From assembly GCF_030317115.1 (NCBI RefSeq), contig NZ_JASZYF010000011.1, forward strand, positions 156,385-220,384: 64,000 nucleotides of DNA. Reading direction: 5' to 3'. Below the pieces are notes generated by a model. It was not told the DNA's origin, did not search any database, and was given only the letters and a program-made list of their open reading frames with translations. Position 1 is the stretch's first letter. Each line of letters starts with the position of its first letter. The translations under genes and the position numbers were made by a program. Below are positions 44,201-52,981 of this stretch, in pieces. This stretch comes from Variovorax gracilis (GTDB lineage: Bacteria; Pseudomonadota; Gammaproteobacteria; Burkholderiales; Burkholderiaceae_C).

Positions 44201-45601
44201 CTGCTGCGTTCGCGCCTCACGGGGCTCGGCCCGATGTCGGCAGACACCCTCGCGGCGCAGTTGCGCCTGCCCCGCATCGACATCGATGCCGCCCTTTCGG
44301 CATTGCAAGCCGAAGGCTACGTGTTGCAGGGCCGCTTCACGCCCGGCGCCGCAACTGCCGAGTGGTGCGAGCGCCACCTGCTCGCCCGCATCCATCGCTA
44401 CACCCTCATGCGGCTGCGCCGCGAGATCGAACCCGTCGAGCCGCGCGACTTCGTGCGCTTCCTGTTCGAGTGGCAGCACGTCGGCAGCGCGAGCCGGGTC
44501 AGCGGCCCGGACGCGCTGGCGGGCATCCTGATGCAACTCGAAGGCTACGAGGCGCCGGCCGGCACCTGGGAGGCGGAGTTGCTTCCGGCCCGGGTCAAGG
44601 ACTACACGCCGGCATGGCTCGACGACCTGTGCACCGCCGGCCGCACCTTGTGGACGCGCCTGCGCCCTGCCGCCAGCGATGCCCGTGCGGGCGGTGGCGG
44701 CACGTCGCTTCGGGCGACGCCGGTGCTGCTCCTGCCGCGACGCACTGCGGCGCTGTGGACAGGCCTCGTGCCCCCGCCCGTGGACGACGCCGGCCTGGGC
44801 TCGCGGGCGCAGCGTGTCGCCACCTTCCTCGCAGCGCATGGCGCTTCATTCTTCGACGAGATCGTGCAAGGCACCCATCTGCTGGGCACCGAACTCGAAG
44901 ACGCGCTGAGCGAACTCGTGGTGCGCGGCCGCGCGCATTGCGACAGCTACGCGGGGCTGCGCGCCTTGCTGATTCCGCCTTCGAAGCGTTCGTCGGCGCA
45001 CGCGCGGCGGCGGCGCCGCACCGCACTCTTCGGCATCGAGGACGCCGGCCGCTGGTCGCTGGTCCGACAGCGCGCGGCGGCTTCGCCGGGCGCAGCGCCC
45101 GCCGTTTCCCCGGACGCCATCGAGCAGGTCGCGCGCATCCTGCTGCGGCGCTACGGCGTGGTGTGCTGGCGCATCCTCGAGCGCGAACCGGCGTGGCTGC
45201 CGCCGTGGCGCGATCTCGTGCGCGCCTATCGGCGGCTCGAAGCACGCGGGGAAATCCGCGGCGGCAGATTCATCGCCGGCGTGGCGGGCGAGCAGTTCGC
45301 GCTGCCCGAAGCCATCGGGCTCATGCGGCAGGTGCGGCGACAGGCGCCGGACGAGAGCCTGGTCTGCCTCGCGGCCACCGATCCGGCCAACCTGCTCGGC
45401 ACCGTCGTGCCGGGTCCCAAGGTCGCCCGTGTCGCGGGTTCGCGCGTGGCCTATCGGGACGGCATCCCATTGGCGACCAGCGTCGCCGGGCAGGTGGAGA
45501 TGCTGGTGCCCCTCAGCGCCGAGGAGTCGAAGGCCGTCACCCGCGCGCTGTCCTCGGAACCGTCGCTGCGTTTCCTGGAACTGGCCACCGCCAGCGGCTG
45601 A
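41240..45601 (+). CDS. lhr: ATP-dependent helicase Lhr (long, DEAD/DEAH type)
   Basis: A 1453-residue SF2 helicase of the Lhr (large helicase-related) family, a 3'-5' DNA/RNA-unwinding repair helicase. Walker A is APTGSGKT (residues 41-48), the Walker B box is DEIH (in VIVDEIHAVVATKRGSHL), and motif VI is QRAGRSGH. Motif III is SATQ. After the two RecA domains the WH and Lhr-core domains follow, and a ~600-residue C-terminal extension (with AlkZ-like character) completes the long form. The start GTG at 41240 yields a complete N-terminus (MLQDFHPAVSNWF). TTGACA at 41170-41175 upstream is a possible -35. It has no obvious operon partner other than the following asnC-type gene, 37 nt away. Confidence 0.95.
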   Translation: MLQDFHPAVSNWFNATFPGPTEAQAAAWPVIAAGRHTLVAAPTGSGKTLTAFLAALDGLVRHGLEPGGLPDETSVLYISPLKALSNDIGINLKAPLAGIRRELARLELPDVDIRTAVRTGDTPARERQQSLRQPPHILVSTPESLYVLLGSESGRRMLSTVRTVIVDEIHAVVATKRGSHLALSLERLQSLCAKPLIRIGVSATQKPIDEIARFLVGAGAVVDGVADCEIVDIGYAKQRDLALELPPTPLAAVMSNEQWEQVYARVAGLVHAHRTTLVFVNTRRMAERAARHLGEILGKEVVAAHHGSLAKETRLDAEQRLKRGDLKVLVATASLELGLDIGDVDLVCQLGSPRSIATFLQRAGRSGHAVGGVPKARLFPQSCDELVECAALLDCVRRGELDALRVLPAPLDVLAQQIVAETASREWDEDALFALVRRAWPYAPLARETFASVIRMLAEGFTTRLGQRASYVHRDAVHHLLRERKGARLTALTSGGTIPETGDYTVMLEPQAHKIGTVNEDFAVESLAGDVFQLGNTSYRILRIEPGRVRVEDAHGAAPNIPFWLGEAPGRTDELSFGVSRLRDEIAGSLAARGLQATVDGLARDIGMDTDAARQMAEHLARAMRVLGALPTQRRIVMERFFDESGGMQLVIHSPYGSRLNRAWGLALRKRFCRQFNFELQAAATEDAIVLSLSTSHSFPLDEVARYLHSATALDVLVQALLDAPLFGARWRWNATTALALPRFVGGRKVAPQLQRMRSEDLLASVFPDQVACAENLTGEREIPEHPLVTQTLRDCLYDAMDAEGWLRLLRGMESGEVEVVARDLPAPSPLAAEALNARPYAFLDDAPLEERRTQAVQNRRYVDPESADDLGQLDADAIESVRQEAWPHVRSPDEMHEALTGLGVVTDAEATANAEWLSWLNALAQAGRATRLVPETGDAPGAGLWVAAEGLAQIAALHPQAAMRPAIEPPAEYARAQGSAEDMLRELLRSRLTGLGPMSADTLAAQLRLPRIDIDAALSALQAEGYVLQGRFTPGAATAEWCERHLLARIHRYTLMRLRREIEPVEPRDFVRFLFEWQHVGSASRVSGPDALAGILMQLEGYEAPAGTWEAELLPARVKDYTPAWLDDLCTAGRTLWTRLRPAASDARAGGGGTSLRATPVLLLPRRTAALWTGLVPPPVDDAGLGSRAQRVATFLAAHGASFFDEIVQGTHLLGTELEDALSELVVRGRAHCDSYAGLRALLIPPSKRSSAHARRRRRTALFGIEDAGRWSLVRQRAAASPGAAPAVSPDAIEQVARILLRRYGVVCWRILEREPAWLPPWRDLVRAYRRLEARGEIRGGRFIAGVAGEQFALPEAIGLMRQVRRQAPDESLVCLAATDPANLLGTVVPGPKVARVAGSRVAYRDGIPLATSVAGQVEMLVPLSAEESKAVTRALSSEPSLRFLELATASG

Positions 45602-45638
45602 GTTTGGCAAAACGCCGGGACTGACCGACAGTGTCGGC

Positions 45639-46064
45639 ATGGACCTCGACGAACTCGACCATCAACTGATCGCATTGCTTCGGCAGGATGCCCGCCTTCC
45701 CGCGGCGACGCTGGCCCAGAAGCTCGGCGTGTCGCGCGGCACGGTGACGAACCGGCTGCGAAAACTGGAGGACGGCGGCGTGATCGTCGGTTACTCGGTG
45801 CAGCTTCGGCCGGCAGAGCGCTCGGATGAAATCCGCGCCTGGATGGCGATCCAGGTCGAAGGCAATCAGACCCGGCTGGTCATTGCCAGCCTCCTGGGCG
45901 AACCGGGCGTGGCCGCGCTGTTCGACACCAACGGCCGCTGGGACCTGCTGGCCGAACTGCGCGCCCGTTCGATGACGGAGCTGTCGCACGTGCTGGAGCG
46001 CATACGGCTGCTGAAGGGCATTCGCAATACGGAGACGAGCATTCATCTGGCGACGTACCGTTAG
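45639..46064 (+). CDS. Lrp/AsnC family transcriptional regulator
   Basis: A 141-residue Lrp/AsnC regulator. The N-terminal winged helix-turn-helix (LDHQLIALLRQDARLPAATLAQKLGVSRGTVTNRLRKLE) is followed by the RAM/AsnC ligand-binding domain (GYSVQLRPAE...LLGEPGVAALFDTNGRWDLLAEL). It acts as an octamer or dimer that senses amino acids; the target here is unknown. The stop overlaps the convergent HxlR gene by 4 nt. The ATG at 45639 follows lhr by 37 nt, so it could be expressed with lhr. Confidence 0.93.
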   Translation: MDLDELDHQLIALLRQDARLPAATLAQKLGVSRGTVTNRLRKLEDGGVIVGYSVQLRPAERSDEIRAWMAIQVEGNQTRLVIASLLGEPGVAALFDTNGRWDLLAELRARSMTELSHVLERIRLLKGIRNTETSIHLATYR

Positions 46065-46441
46065 CCGCGATTCCGCGCATCGAATGCCTTTCGCGCATCC
46101 GCCAGATCCCGGTGATGCGCCTCGGCCCAGCACCCCACCGCGACGAACGCCTCGCTCAAGGGCCGCCCGACGTCGCTCAGCGCGTATTCCACATGCGGCG
46201 GGACGCTGCGGCGGTCCGTGCGCAGCACCAGCCCGTTGCGTTCGAGGTCGCGCAAGGTCTGCGTGAGCATCTTCTGCGAGATGCCGCCAATGCGCCGCAG
46301 GAGTTCGTTGTTGCGCAGGGGCCCGTCGCGCAGGGCCGGCACGATGAGCAGCGCCCACTTGTTGGCGACGAGCTCCAGCGCCGCGCGCGACGCAGACGTG
46401 GCGTCGAACACGTCGACCGGTGGGGCGTCGGCCGTCTTCAT
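46061..46441 (-). CDS. HxlR family transcriptional regulator
   Basis: A 126-residue winged-helix HxlR/MarR-like regulator. ALELVANKWALLIVPALRDGPLRNNELLRRIGGISQKMLTQTLRDLERNGLV is the family DNA-binding core. It is divergent from the aldo/keto reductase gene at 46589 with 147 bp between them, and likely controls it. The region in between contains no clear palindrome that I can support. Confidence 0.92.
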   Translation of the reverse strand: MKTADAPPVDVFDATSASRAALELVANKWALLIVPALRDGPLRNNELLRRIGGISQKMLTQTLRDLERNGLVLRTDRRSVPPHVEYALSDVGRPLSEAFVAVGCWAEAHHRDLADARKAFDARNRG

Positions 46442-46588
46442 CGGGGTCAATCGTTGCCAGCAGGTGCGCACAATGGTCGCGCTTCCTTGCTGCGAGATCA
46501 ATCGAACCCCACTCGCCATGCCGGAATTCGCGGCGCTGACTATGATGCCCCTCCGCCCAGTAGCAGCAGCAGCGATCGGAGTCTTTCC

Positions 46589-47590
46589 ATGAGCATTCCC
46601 ACCACCCGCCTCGGCCGCACCGGCCTCACCGTGTCGCGACTCGCGCTCGGCACCATGACCTTCGGCCTGCAGACCGACGAGTCGGTGTCGCACCGCATCC
46701 TCGACAAGGCGACTGACGGCGGCATCAACTTTCTCGACACGGCGGACGTGTACCCGCTCGGCGGCACCGTCGAGACCACCGGCCGCACCGAGGAGATCAT
46801 CGGCCGCTGGCTGCGCGCCAAGGGCCGCAGCCGATACATCGTCGCGACCAAGGCAGTGGGCAAGGTCGGCCCGAACACCTGGGACCAGGGCGCGTCGCGC
46901 AAGCACCTGCTGGACGCCATCGACGCGTCGCTCAAGCGGCTGCAGACCGACCATGTCGACCTCTACCAGTTGCACCACGACGATCGCGAGACGCCTCTGG
47001 ACGAGAGTCTCGAGGCGCTGGACGTGATCGTCCGCTCCGGTCGGGCGCGCTACATCGGCGTGTCGAACTTTCTCGCCTACCGGCTGGCGCGTGCCATCGG
47101 AAAGGCCGAGCTGCACAAGCTCACGCGGCTGGTGTCGGTGCAGCCGCGCTACAGCCTGCTGTTCCGGGAGATCGAGCGCGAGCTGCTGCCGCTGGCGGGT
47201 GAAGAGGGCCTGGGCGTGATTCCGTACAACCCGCTGGCGGGCGGCCTGCTGACCGGCAAGTACAAGTCAGACGCCAAGCCGGAAAGCAATACGCGCTTCA
47301 CGCTGGGCACGGCGGGCACGATGTACCAGGACCGCTACTGGAACGAGCGCAGCTTCGCCACGGTGACGCAGTTGCACAAGCTGGCGGATGAGGCCGGCGT
47401 GCCGCTCGCGACGCTGGCGGTCGCCTGGGTGATGGCGAATCCGCTGATCACCGCGCCGCTGCTCGGCGCCAGCCGGCCGGAGCAATTGGATGCGACGCTG
47501 GCTGGCGCTGAATACAAGCTGGACGCGGGCCTGAAGCTCAAACTCGACGAACTCACCGCCGAATACCGCAAGGGGGATGCGGCTAGATGA
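46589..47590 (+). CDS. Aldo/keto reductase
   Basis: A 333-residue NADPH-dependent TIM-barrel oxidoreductase. The N-terminal LGRTGLTVSRLALGTM, the active-site Asp-Tyr in FLDTADVYPLGG, the Lys in IVATKAVGK and the His in LYQLHHDD are the catalytic tetrad. GVSNFLAYRLARA and the C-terminal cofactor motif PLLGASRPEQL are typical. Substrate is unknown. It diverges from the HxlR gene. The tandem repeat begins 3 nt after the stop. Confidence 0.93.
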   Translation: MSIPTTRLGRTGLTVSRLALGTMTFGLQTDESVSHRILDKATDGGINFLDTADVYPLGGTVETTGRTEEIIGRWLRAKGRSRYIVATKAVGKVGPNTWDQGASRKHLLDAIDASLKRLQTDHVDLYQLHHDDRETPLDESLEALDVIVRSGRARYIGVSNFLAYRLARAIGKAELHKLTRLVSVQPRYSLLFREIERELLPLAGEEGLGVIPYNPLAGGLLTGKYKSDAKPESNTRFTLGTAGTMYQDRYWNERSFATVTQLHKLADEAGVPLATLAVAWVMANPLITAPLLGASRPEQLDATLAGAEYKLDAGLKLKLDELTAEYRKGDAAR

Positions 47591-47592
47591 AG

Positions 47593-47838
47593 CTCGCCCC
47601 CAGGCTTGCTCACTTCGTGTAGCCGCCAACCCCCTGCCGGGGGCAACACCGGCGGCCCGGCTAAGCCGGTTCCGCGGTGTTTCTGGACTCGCCCCCAGGC
47701 TTGCCCACTTCGTGTGGCCGCCCGCCCCCTGCCGGGGGCAACACCGGCGGCCCGGCTAAGCCGGCCGCGGTGTTTCTGGACTCGCCGCCACTCCATGGCG
47801 GGGGCAACATCGGCGGTCGGCAAAGAGGTTCGCGGTGG
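47593..47838 (+). repeat. Dispersed GC-rich repeat, three tandem units
   Basis: Units begin at 47593, 47688 and 47781 (period about 93-95 bp). Unit 1 and unit 2 are almost identical (CTCGCCCCCAGGCTTGC, ACTTCGTGT, CCCCCTGCCGGGGGCAACAC, CCGGCTAAGCCGG, CCGCGGTGTTTCTGGA). Unit 3 is degenerate but keeps GGGGGCAACATCGGCGG and GGTTCGCGGTG. The same unit in opposite orientation occurs at 672-778. The array fills the space between the aldo/keto reductase and the convergent transporter genes and may act as a terminator through its hairpins. Confidence 0.8.
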
Positions 47839-47845
47839 TGGCCGA

Positions 47846-48835
47846 TCAGGCGGGGATTGAGGATTCGGTCTTTGCTTGGCGGAGGGCGTAGCGTTGCGCC
47901 AGCACGGCGCAGACCATCAGTTGCATCTGGTGGAACAGCATCAAGGGCATCACGATCGCGCCGACTGCGTGCGAGGCGAAGAGAACCTTTGCCATGGGAA
48001 TGCCGCTCGCCAGGCTTTTCTTGGAGCCGCAGAACACGATCGTGATGCCGTCGGCCTTGTCGAAGCCGAGGCTGCGGCCGGCCCAGGTGGTGACGACCAG
48101 CATCAGGGCGAGCAGGATCGCGCACACGGCCAGCAGGCCCGCCAGCGCGGAGGGCGGGATCTCCTTCCACAGGCCCTCGATCACCGCTGCGCTGAAGGCG
48201 GTGTAGACCACCAGCAGGATGGACCCGCGATCGACCAGCGTCAGCACCGAGGCGCGGCGCTTGACCCATCCGCCGATCCACGGCCGCAGCAGGTGGCCGG
48301 CGACGAAGGGCGCCATCAGTTGCAGCAGGATCCGGCCGATCGCGCCGAGCGACGCACCCGCATCGCCGTGCTTCACCACGAGCAGGCTGACCAGCAGCGG
48401 CGTCACGAAGACGCCGAGCAGCGTGGAGGCCGACGCGCTGCATACCGCCGCGGGGATGTTGCCGCGGGCGATCGAGGTGAAGGCGATGGCCGATTGGACC
48501 GTCGCGGGCAGCACGCACAGGAAGAGCACGCCGGTGTACAGCTCGGGCGTGACCAGCGGCGTCAGCACAGGCTTGAGCAGCAGGCCGAGCAAGGGGAACA
48601 GGACGAAGGTGCTGGCGAACACCAGCAGGTGCAGCCGCCAGTGCGTGATGCCGCCGAGGATCGCCTCGCGCGAGAGCTTGGCGCCGTGCAGGAAGAACAG
48701 CAGGCCGATGGCGACCATGGTGAGCTGCTCGAAGAAATGCGCGGTGCCGCCGCTGGCCGGCCACAGGCTGGCCAAGGCCACCACGGCGACAAGTGACAGG
48801 GTGAAGTTGTCGGGGAGATAGCGTGAGCGAGACAT
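47846..48835 (-). CDS. Bile acid:sodium symporter family (SBF/YfeH-like) transporter
   Basis: A 329-residue inner-membrane protein with nine or ten hydrophobic helices of the SBF family. TARGNIPAAVCSASASTLLGVFVTPLL is the conserved crossover region and LHGAKLSREAILGGITHWRLH the early cytoplasmic loop. The C-terminal FCGSKKSLASGIPMAKVLF motif is characteristic of the YfeH subgroup. Substrate unknown. Start at 48835 was preferred over 48859 by similarity of the N-terminus; the region between it and the divergent LysR gene is only 69 bp. LysR control is likely. Confidence 0.85.
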   Translation of the reverse strand: MSRSRYLPDNFTLSLVAVVALASLWPASGGTAHFFEQLTMVAIGLLFFLHGAKLSREAILGGITHWRLHLLVFASTFVLFPLLGLLLKPVLTPLVTPELYTGVLFLCVLPATVQSAIAFTSIARGNIPAAVCSASASTLLGVFVTPLLVSLLVVKHGDAGASLGAIGRILLQLMAPFVAGHLLRPWIGGWVKRRASVLTLVDRGSILLVVYTAFSAAVIEGLWKEIPPSALAGLLAVCAILLALMLVVTTWAGRSLGFDKADGITIVFCGSKKSLASGIPMAKVLFASHAVGAIVMPLMLFHQMQLMVCAVLAQRYALRQAKTESSIPA

Positions 48836-48904
48836 GGCCCGATTGGAGCGCGCCGTCATTCAAAAGAGAAATGGATTTATTTGATAGTTTTATGATTCCG
48901 GCGC

Positions 48905-49804
48905 ATGAACGTCACCCTGCGCCAGCTTCGCGTCTTCCAGGCCGTCGCCGAGACCCGCAATTTCAGCCGGGCGGGCGACCAGATCGGCCTCACCCAGCCC
49001 GCCGTGAGCCGGTCTATCGTCGAACTCGAATCGCAGTTGGGCCTGAAGCTGCTGGACCGCACGACGCGCGAAGTCGTGCTCACCGATGCGGGCCAGTCGC
49101 TCGCGATGCGCCTCGACCGGGTGCTCGACGATCTCGACCAGACGCTGGCTGAAATCCACGGCATGGCCGGCGCGCGGCGCGGCAAGGTCCGCGTGGCCAG
49201 CAGCCCGACGCTGTCGGCCAACCTCATCCCGGCCTGCATCGCCGAGTGCGCGCGGCGCGATCCGGACATCGACTTCCTGCTGCTCGACCGCATGCAGCAG
49301 ACCGCGCTCGACAGCGTTCGTGCCGGCGAGGTCGATTTCGGCGTGCTGGTCGAGCCGCCTGCCACCGACGACTTGCACGGCGAGGCCATCCTCGACGATC
49401 CCTTCTGCCTCGTGATGCCGCCCGATCACCGGCTGGCCGGCAGGCGCACGGTGGCCTGGTCGGCGCTCGACGGCGAGCCCCTGGTGCTGCTCGACCATGC
49501 GTCCGGCAGCCGGCGCCTGATCGACGAAGCACTCGCGCAGCACGGCGCGCATGGCGAGGTGCGGCAGCAGGTCGGCCATCCGGCGACGGTGTTCCGCATG
49601 GTCGAGCAGGGCATCGGCATCAGCGTCATGCCCGCGCTCGCGATGCCGCCGGCGGGGCTGCAGGCGCTGGTCGTGCGACCGCTGCTGCCCAAGGTGCAGC
49701 GGACGATCATGCTGGTGCACCGGCGCAACCGCGCGCCGTCGCCGCTGGCGCAGCGCGTGTGGAACCTGATTCGCGAAGTGGCAGCGCAGCGCCGCGAGCG
49801 CTGA
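48905..49804 (+). CDS. LysR family transcriptional regulator
   Basis: A 299-residue LTTR. The HTH is in FQAVAETRNFSRAGDQIGLTQPAVSRSIVELESQLG (residues 11-46), followed by the PBP-like effector domain. Diverges from the SBF transporter over 69 bp containing an AT-rich TTTATTTGATAGTTTTAT stretch, the likely binding site and promoter. It probably regulates the transporter. Confidence 0.93.
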   Translation: MNVTLRQLRVFQAVAETRNFSRAGDQIGLTQPAVSRSIVELESQLGLKLLDRTTREVVLTDAGQSLAMRLDRVLDDLDQTLAEIHGMAGARRGKVRVASSPTLSANLIPACIAECARRDPDIDFLLLDRMQQTALDSVRAGEVDFGVLVEPPATDDLHGEAILDDPFCLVMPPDHRLAGRRTVAWSALDGEPLVLLDHASGSRRLIDEALAQHGAHGEVRQQVGHPATVFRMVEQGIGISVMPALAMPPAGLQALVVRPLLPKVQRTIMLVHRRNRAPSPLAQRVWNLIREVAAQRRER

Positions 49805-49815
49805 GCGGCGGGGTG

Positions 49816-50664
49816 CTATTCGGCCCGCACGCCGTTGCGCAGCACGCCGATGGCGTCCACTTCCACTTCCACCACGTCGCCGGCCTTCATCCACACCGGC
49901 GGCGTGCGCTTGGCGCCGACGCCGCCCGGCGTGCCGGTCACGATCACGTCGCCGGGCGCAAGGGGCATGAAGGCGGAGATGTGCGCGATCTGGCGCGGGA
50001 TGCTGTGGATCAGCTTGTCCGTCGTCGTGCGCTGCATCTCCTGGCCGTTCAGGCGCGTGACCAGTGTCATCACCTGGTTGTCCAGGATCTCGTCGCGCGT
50101 GACCATCCACGGGCCGAAGCCGCCGGTGCGCCAGAAGTTCTTGCCGGCGGTCCATTGGGGCGTGGCGCTCTGCCAGTCGCGGATGCTGCCGTCGTTGTAG
50201 CAGGCGTAGCCCGCGATGTGCTTCCACGCATCGGCCTCCGCGATGCGGCGGCCGCCCTGGCCGATGACGACGGCGATCTCGCCCTCGTAGTCCAGCCGCG
50301 ACGACTCCGGCGGCAGCACGATGTCCTCGCCGTGCGCCACCTGCGATTCGGCGACGCGCAGGAAGAGCGTCGGCTTCTCGGTGATCTCGCGGCCCGTCTC
50401 GCGCACGTGCTCGCCGTAGTTGAGGCCCACGCAGACGATCTTCCCGGGGTTCGGGATCACGGGCAGCAGGCGCACCTCGCTCAATGGCACGGTCGCCTTC
50501 GCGGCCTGGGCGGCGCTCGCGGCTTCGGCCAGCAGGCCGGCGGCGATCAGGGCCTTGAGATCGGGCGCGCGGGCGCCGAACACGCTGTGCAGTTCGACCA
50601 CGCGGTCGCCCTGCACGGCGCCGTAGCCGTCCTGGCCGTTGTATTGGTAGCTGATGAGCTTCAT
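49816..50664 (-). CDS. Fumarylacetoacetate hydrolase (FAH) family protein
   Basis: A 282-residue FAH-family enzyme. LPVIPNPGKIVCVGLNYGEH opens the domain, and the metal ligands are in SRLDYEGEIAVVIGQGG (Glu-x-Glu type) and CYNDGSIRDWQ (Asp). PGDVIVTGTPGGVG is the family signature. In aromatic catabolism such enzymes hydrolyse C-C bonds of diketo acids or act as decarboxylase/hydratase. Last gene of the operon VOC-mhpA-iclR-FAH; spacing to IclR is 37 nt. Ends facing the LysR gene. Confidence 0.9.
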   Translation of the reverse strand: MKLISYQYNGQDGYGAVQGDRVVELHSVFGARAPDLKALIAAGLLAEAASAAQAAKATVPLSEVRLLPVIPNPGKIVCVGLNYGEHVRETGREITEKPTLFLRVAESQVAHGEDIVLPPESSRLDYEGEIAVVIGQGGRRIAEADAWKHIAGYACYNDGSIRDWQSATPQWTAGKNFWRTGGFGPWMVTRDEILDNQVMTLVTRLNGQEMQRTTTDKLIHSIPRQIAHISAFMPLAPGDVIVTGTPGGVGAKRTPPVWMKAGDVVEVEVDAIGVLRNGVRAE

Positions 50665-50701
50665 GGTGTGCCTGTGAAGTGGAGTGGTGGAATGAAATCG
50701 G

Positions 50702-51454
50702 TCAGGCCAGCCGTCCTCCGATCCGGGCAGCGCCCTCGGTGACGAGTTGGACCAGCTTGCGGATGTCGACGATCGCGAGCCGCGAGGTGTCGAGCACGAG
50801 CGACAGCGCCGCCCACGCGCTGCCGTCGCTCTTGAGGATCGGCGCCGCGACGGCCGCCAGTTGCGGCTCCAGTTCGCCCACCGATACGTAGTGGCCCGCC
50901 TTGCGGATGCCTGCGAAGTACTTTCGGAACTCGCTCCACTCGGCCGGCAGGCCGCAGCGCACGATTTCGTCGTGCCGCGCATCGAACACCTTGCGCAACT
51001 GCACGGGCGTGAAGCTCGCCAGCAGCACCTTCGGTGCCCCGCCCTGGAACAGCGGCCTCGGGCGGCCGCGACCGTAGGCCAGGGTCGCCGGCGCGCCGCC
51101 CATCTCGCGGTGCGTGTCGAGCACTTGTGTGCCGAAGAGCCCGGAGGTGACGCAGTCGAAGCCCGTCTTCTCCACCAGCTCGCGCATCACGGGAATGCCC
51201 TCGCGCAGCACCGGATCGGCCTTGCGGATGTAGTGGTCGAGCAGGATGATGCGCGGCCCCAACGTGTAGTGCGAGTTCTCCACCCGCTGCAGCAGGCCCG
51301 CCTCCAGCAGCGTGCGCACGTAGCGGTAGCCCGTGGGCAGCGAGACCTCCATGGCCGCCGCGATGTCCTCCGCCGTGCGCGTGAGCCGCGTGTCGTCGAA
51401 CAGGTCGAGCACGCCCAGCATGCGTCCCAGGCTGGACATTGATTTTTCCGACAC
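50702..51454 (-). CDS. IclR family transcriptional regulator
   Basis: A 250-residue IclR regulator. The N-terminal winged HTH is in LGVLDLFDDTRLTRTAEDIAAAMEVSLPTGYRYVRTLLEAGLL. The C-terminal effector domain has LRKVFDARHDEIV and SVGELEPQLAAVAAPI. Embedded within the operon (21 nt after the hydroxylase stop), so likely autoregulated with it; the divergent promoter at 53.6 kb is the likely target. Confidence 0.92.
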   Translation of the reverse strand: MSEKSMSSLGRMLGVLDLFDDTRLTRTAEDIAAAMEVSLPTGYRYVRTLLEAGLLQRVENSHYTLGPRIILLDHYIRKADPVLREGIPVMRELVEKTGFDCVTSGLFGTQVLDTHREMGGAPATLAYGRGRPRPLFQGGAPKVLLASFTPVQLRKVFDARHDEIVRCGLPAEWSEFRKYFAGIRKAGHYVSVGELEPQLAAVAAPILKSDGSAWAALSLVLDTSRLAIVDIRKLVQLVTEGAARIGGRLA

Positions 51455-51475
51455 GCCGATTCCTTCCTCTTTGGT

Positions 51476-52981
51476 TCATGGCGCGACCGGCATGTGCTGC
51501 GAGATGCGTTCCAGATCCCCGGCCGTGCGCGCGACCCCGACGATATATCGGTCGGGGCGCAGCACCACCGCATCGGCATGGTGGGCGTCCAGCCATTCGG
51601 CGAGGCCTGCATCGGGCCGGTCGATCACGATGGCCCCGGCGCGCCGCCAGCGATCGGCCGTGGAGGCCGATACGCCCGAGATCGTGCCGTTGCGCCCGAT
51701 CACCGCCATGCGCCGGCCCAGCAGCTCGTCGAGCAGGCGGCCGTCCGCCAGCCGTGGCTGCGGAAAGGGCCGGCCCGCCGGCGCGCCCTGCTGGCCGTCG
51801 AAGGCGCCGTGGCCCAGCAGTTGCGCGGGCAGCTCGAAGATCTCGGGCTGGCCCGCGCGAAACTTCGCGTCCCGCTCCCGTGCGAGCGCCGGGTCGGTGG
51901 TCTGGATCAGGTTGCCCAGCCGCACCGCCAGCTCGATCAGCGAGCGCACATGCGGCGCCCGTTCGCTTTCGTAGGTGTCGAGCAAGCCGTCGGGCGCGCG
52001 GCCGCGCAGCACGGCTTCCAGCTTCCAGGCCAGGTTGGCCGCGTCGCGGATGCCGGCGCACATGCCCTGGCCCAGGAAGGGCGGCGTCTGGTGGCAGGCA
52101 TCGCCGGCCAGCAGCAGGCGGCCTTGGCGCCAGCCTTCGGCAAGGACCGAGTGGAAGGTGTAGATCACCGCGCGTTCCAGCCGGGCCTCCTCGGGCTTCA
52201 CCCAGCGCGAGACCATGCGCCACAGGTTGTCGGGCTCGACCAGGGCTGCGCGGTCGTCGTCGGGCAGCACCATGATTTCCCAGCGGCGGCGCGCGCCGAT
52301 CACGTTGCAATAGGTCATGGGCCGTGCCGGGTCGCAGTGCTGGACGGTGTGGTCGGGCAGGTCGACTTCGTGCGCCAGCACCACGTCGAACACCAGCCAG
52401 GGCTGGCGCAGGCCCAGGTCCACCATCGGCGCGCCCATGCTCGCGCGCACTGGCGAACGCGCGCCGTCGCAGCCGACGACGTAGCGGGCCCGGAAATCGC
52501 TGCACCGGCCGCTCGCGAGATCGCGCACCGAAAGGGTGGCGCAATCGCCGTCCTGCGCGACGCCGGTCAACTCGTGGCGCAGGCGCACCGACACGTTGGC
52601 GAAGCGCGCGGCGCCCCGGCGCAGCAGAGCCTCGAGTTCGGGCTGGTGGAAGTAATAGTTGTTGGCGCAGCCGTGCGGCCCCAGCGCCGCCGTGCCGCCG
52701 CGGATCAGCATGGTCTCGCCCGCGGCGTTGACGAAGTGCATGCCCTGCGCGCCCGGCCGCGAAATCGCCAGCACCTCTTCGCGCAGGCCGATGCTCTGGA
52801 AGATGCGCATCACCTCGCCGTCGAAATGGATGGCGCGCGGCATCGGGTAGACGTCCGCCTCCTTCTCGACCACCAGCACCGAGAGTCCCGCGCTGCCGAG
52901 CAGATTCGCCAGGGTCGCGCCGGTCGGGCCGTAGCCCACGATCGCGACGTCGAACGACGGCGTGTCCTCGCGCTCAGCCAC
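51476..52981 (-). CDS. FAD-dependent aromatic hydroxylase, MhpA/PheA-like
   Basis: A 501-residue group A flavin monooxygenase. The FAD motif is DVAIVGYGPTGATLANLLG (residues 11-29). The VGCDGARSPVR DG motif (about 168-178) and GDACHQTPPFLGQGMCAGIRD (the GD motif) are present. It resembles 3-(3-hydroxyphenyl)propionate hydroxylase and would hydroxylate a phenolic acid to a catechol for ring cleavage. The start overlaps the end of the upstream VOC gene by 8 nt. Substrate assignment is an inference from family. Confidence 0.88.
   Translation of the reverse strand: MAEREDTPSFDVAIVGYGPTGATLANLLGSAGLSVLVVEKEADVYPMPRAIHFDGEVMRIFQSIGLREEVLAISRPGAQGMHFVNAAGETMLIRGGTAALGPHGCANNYYFHQPELEALLRRGAARFANVSVRLRHELTGVAQDGDCATLSVRDLASGRCSDFRARYVVGCDGARSPVRASMGAPMVDLGLRQPWLVFDVVLAHEVDLPDHTVQHCDPARPMTYCNVIGARRRWEIMVLPDDDRAALVEPDNLWRMVSRWVKPEEARLERAVIYTFHSVLAEGWRQGRLLLAGDACHQTPPFLGQGMCAGIRDAANLAWKLEAVLRGRAPDGLLDTYESERAPHVRSLIELAVRLGNLIQTTDPALARERDAKFRAGQPEIFELPAQLLGHGAFDGQQGAPAGRPFPQPRLADGRLLDELLGRRMAVIGRNGTISGVSASTADRWRRAGAIVIDRPDAGLAEWLDAHHADAVVLRPDRYIVGVARTAGDLERISQHMPVAP

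Noticed and set aside
41240..45601. Lhr as a defence helicase
   Set aside because: Length, motifs and domain order fit the housekeeping repair helicase Lhr; no linked defence genes.
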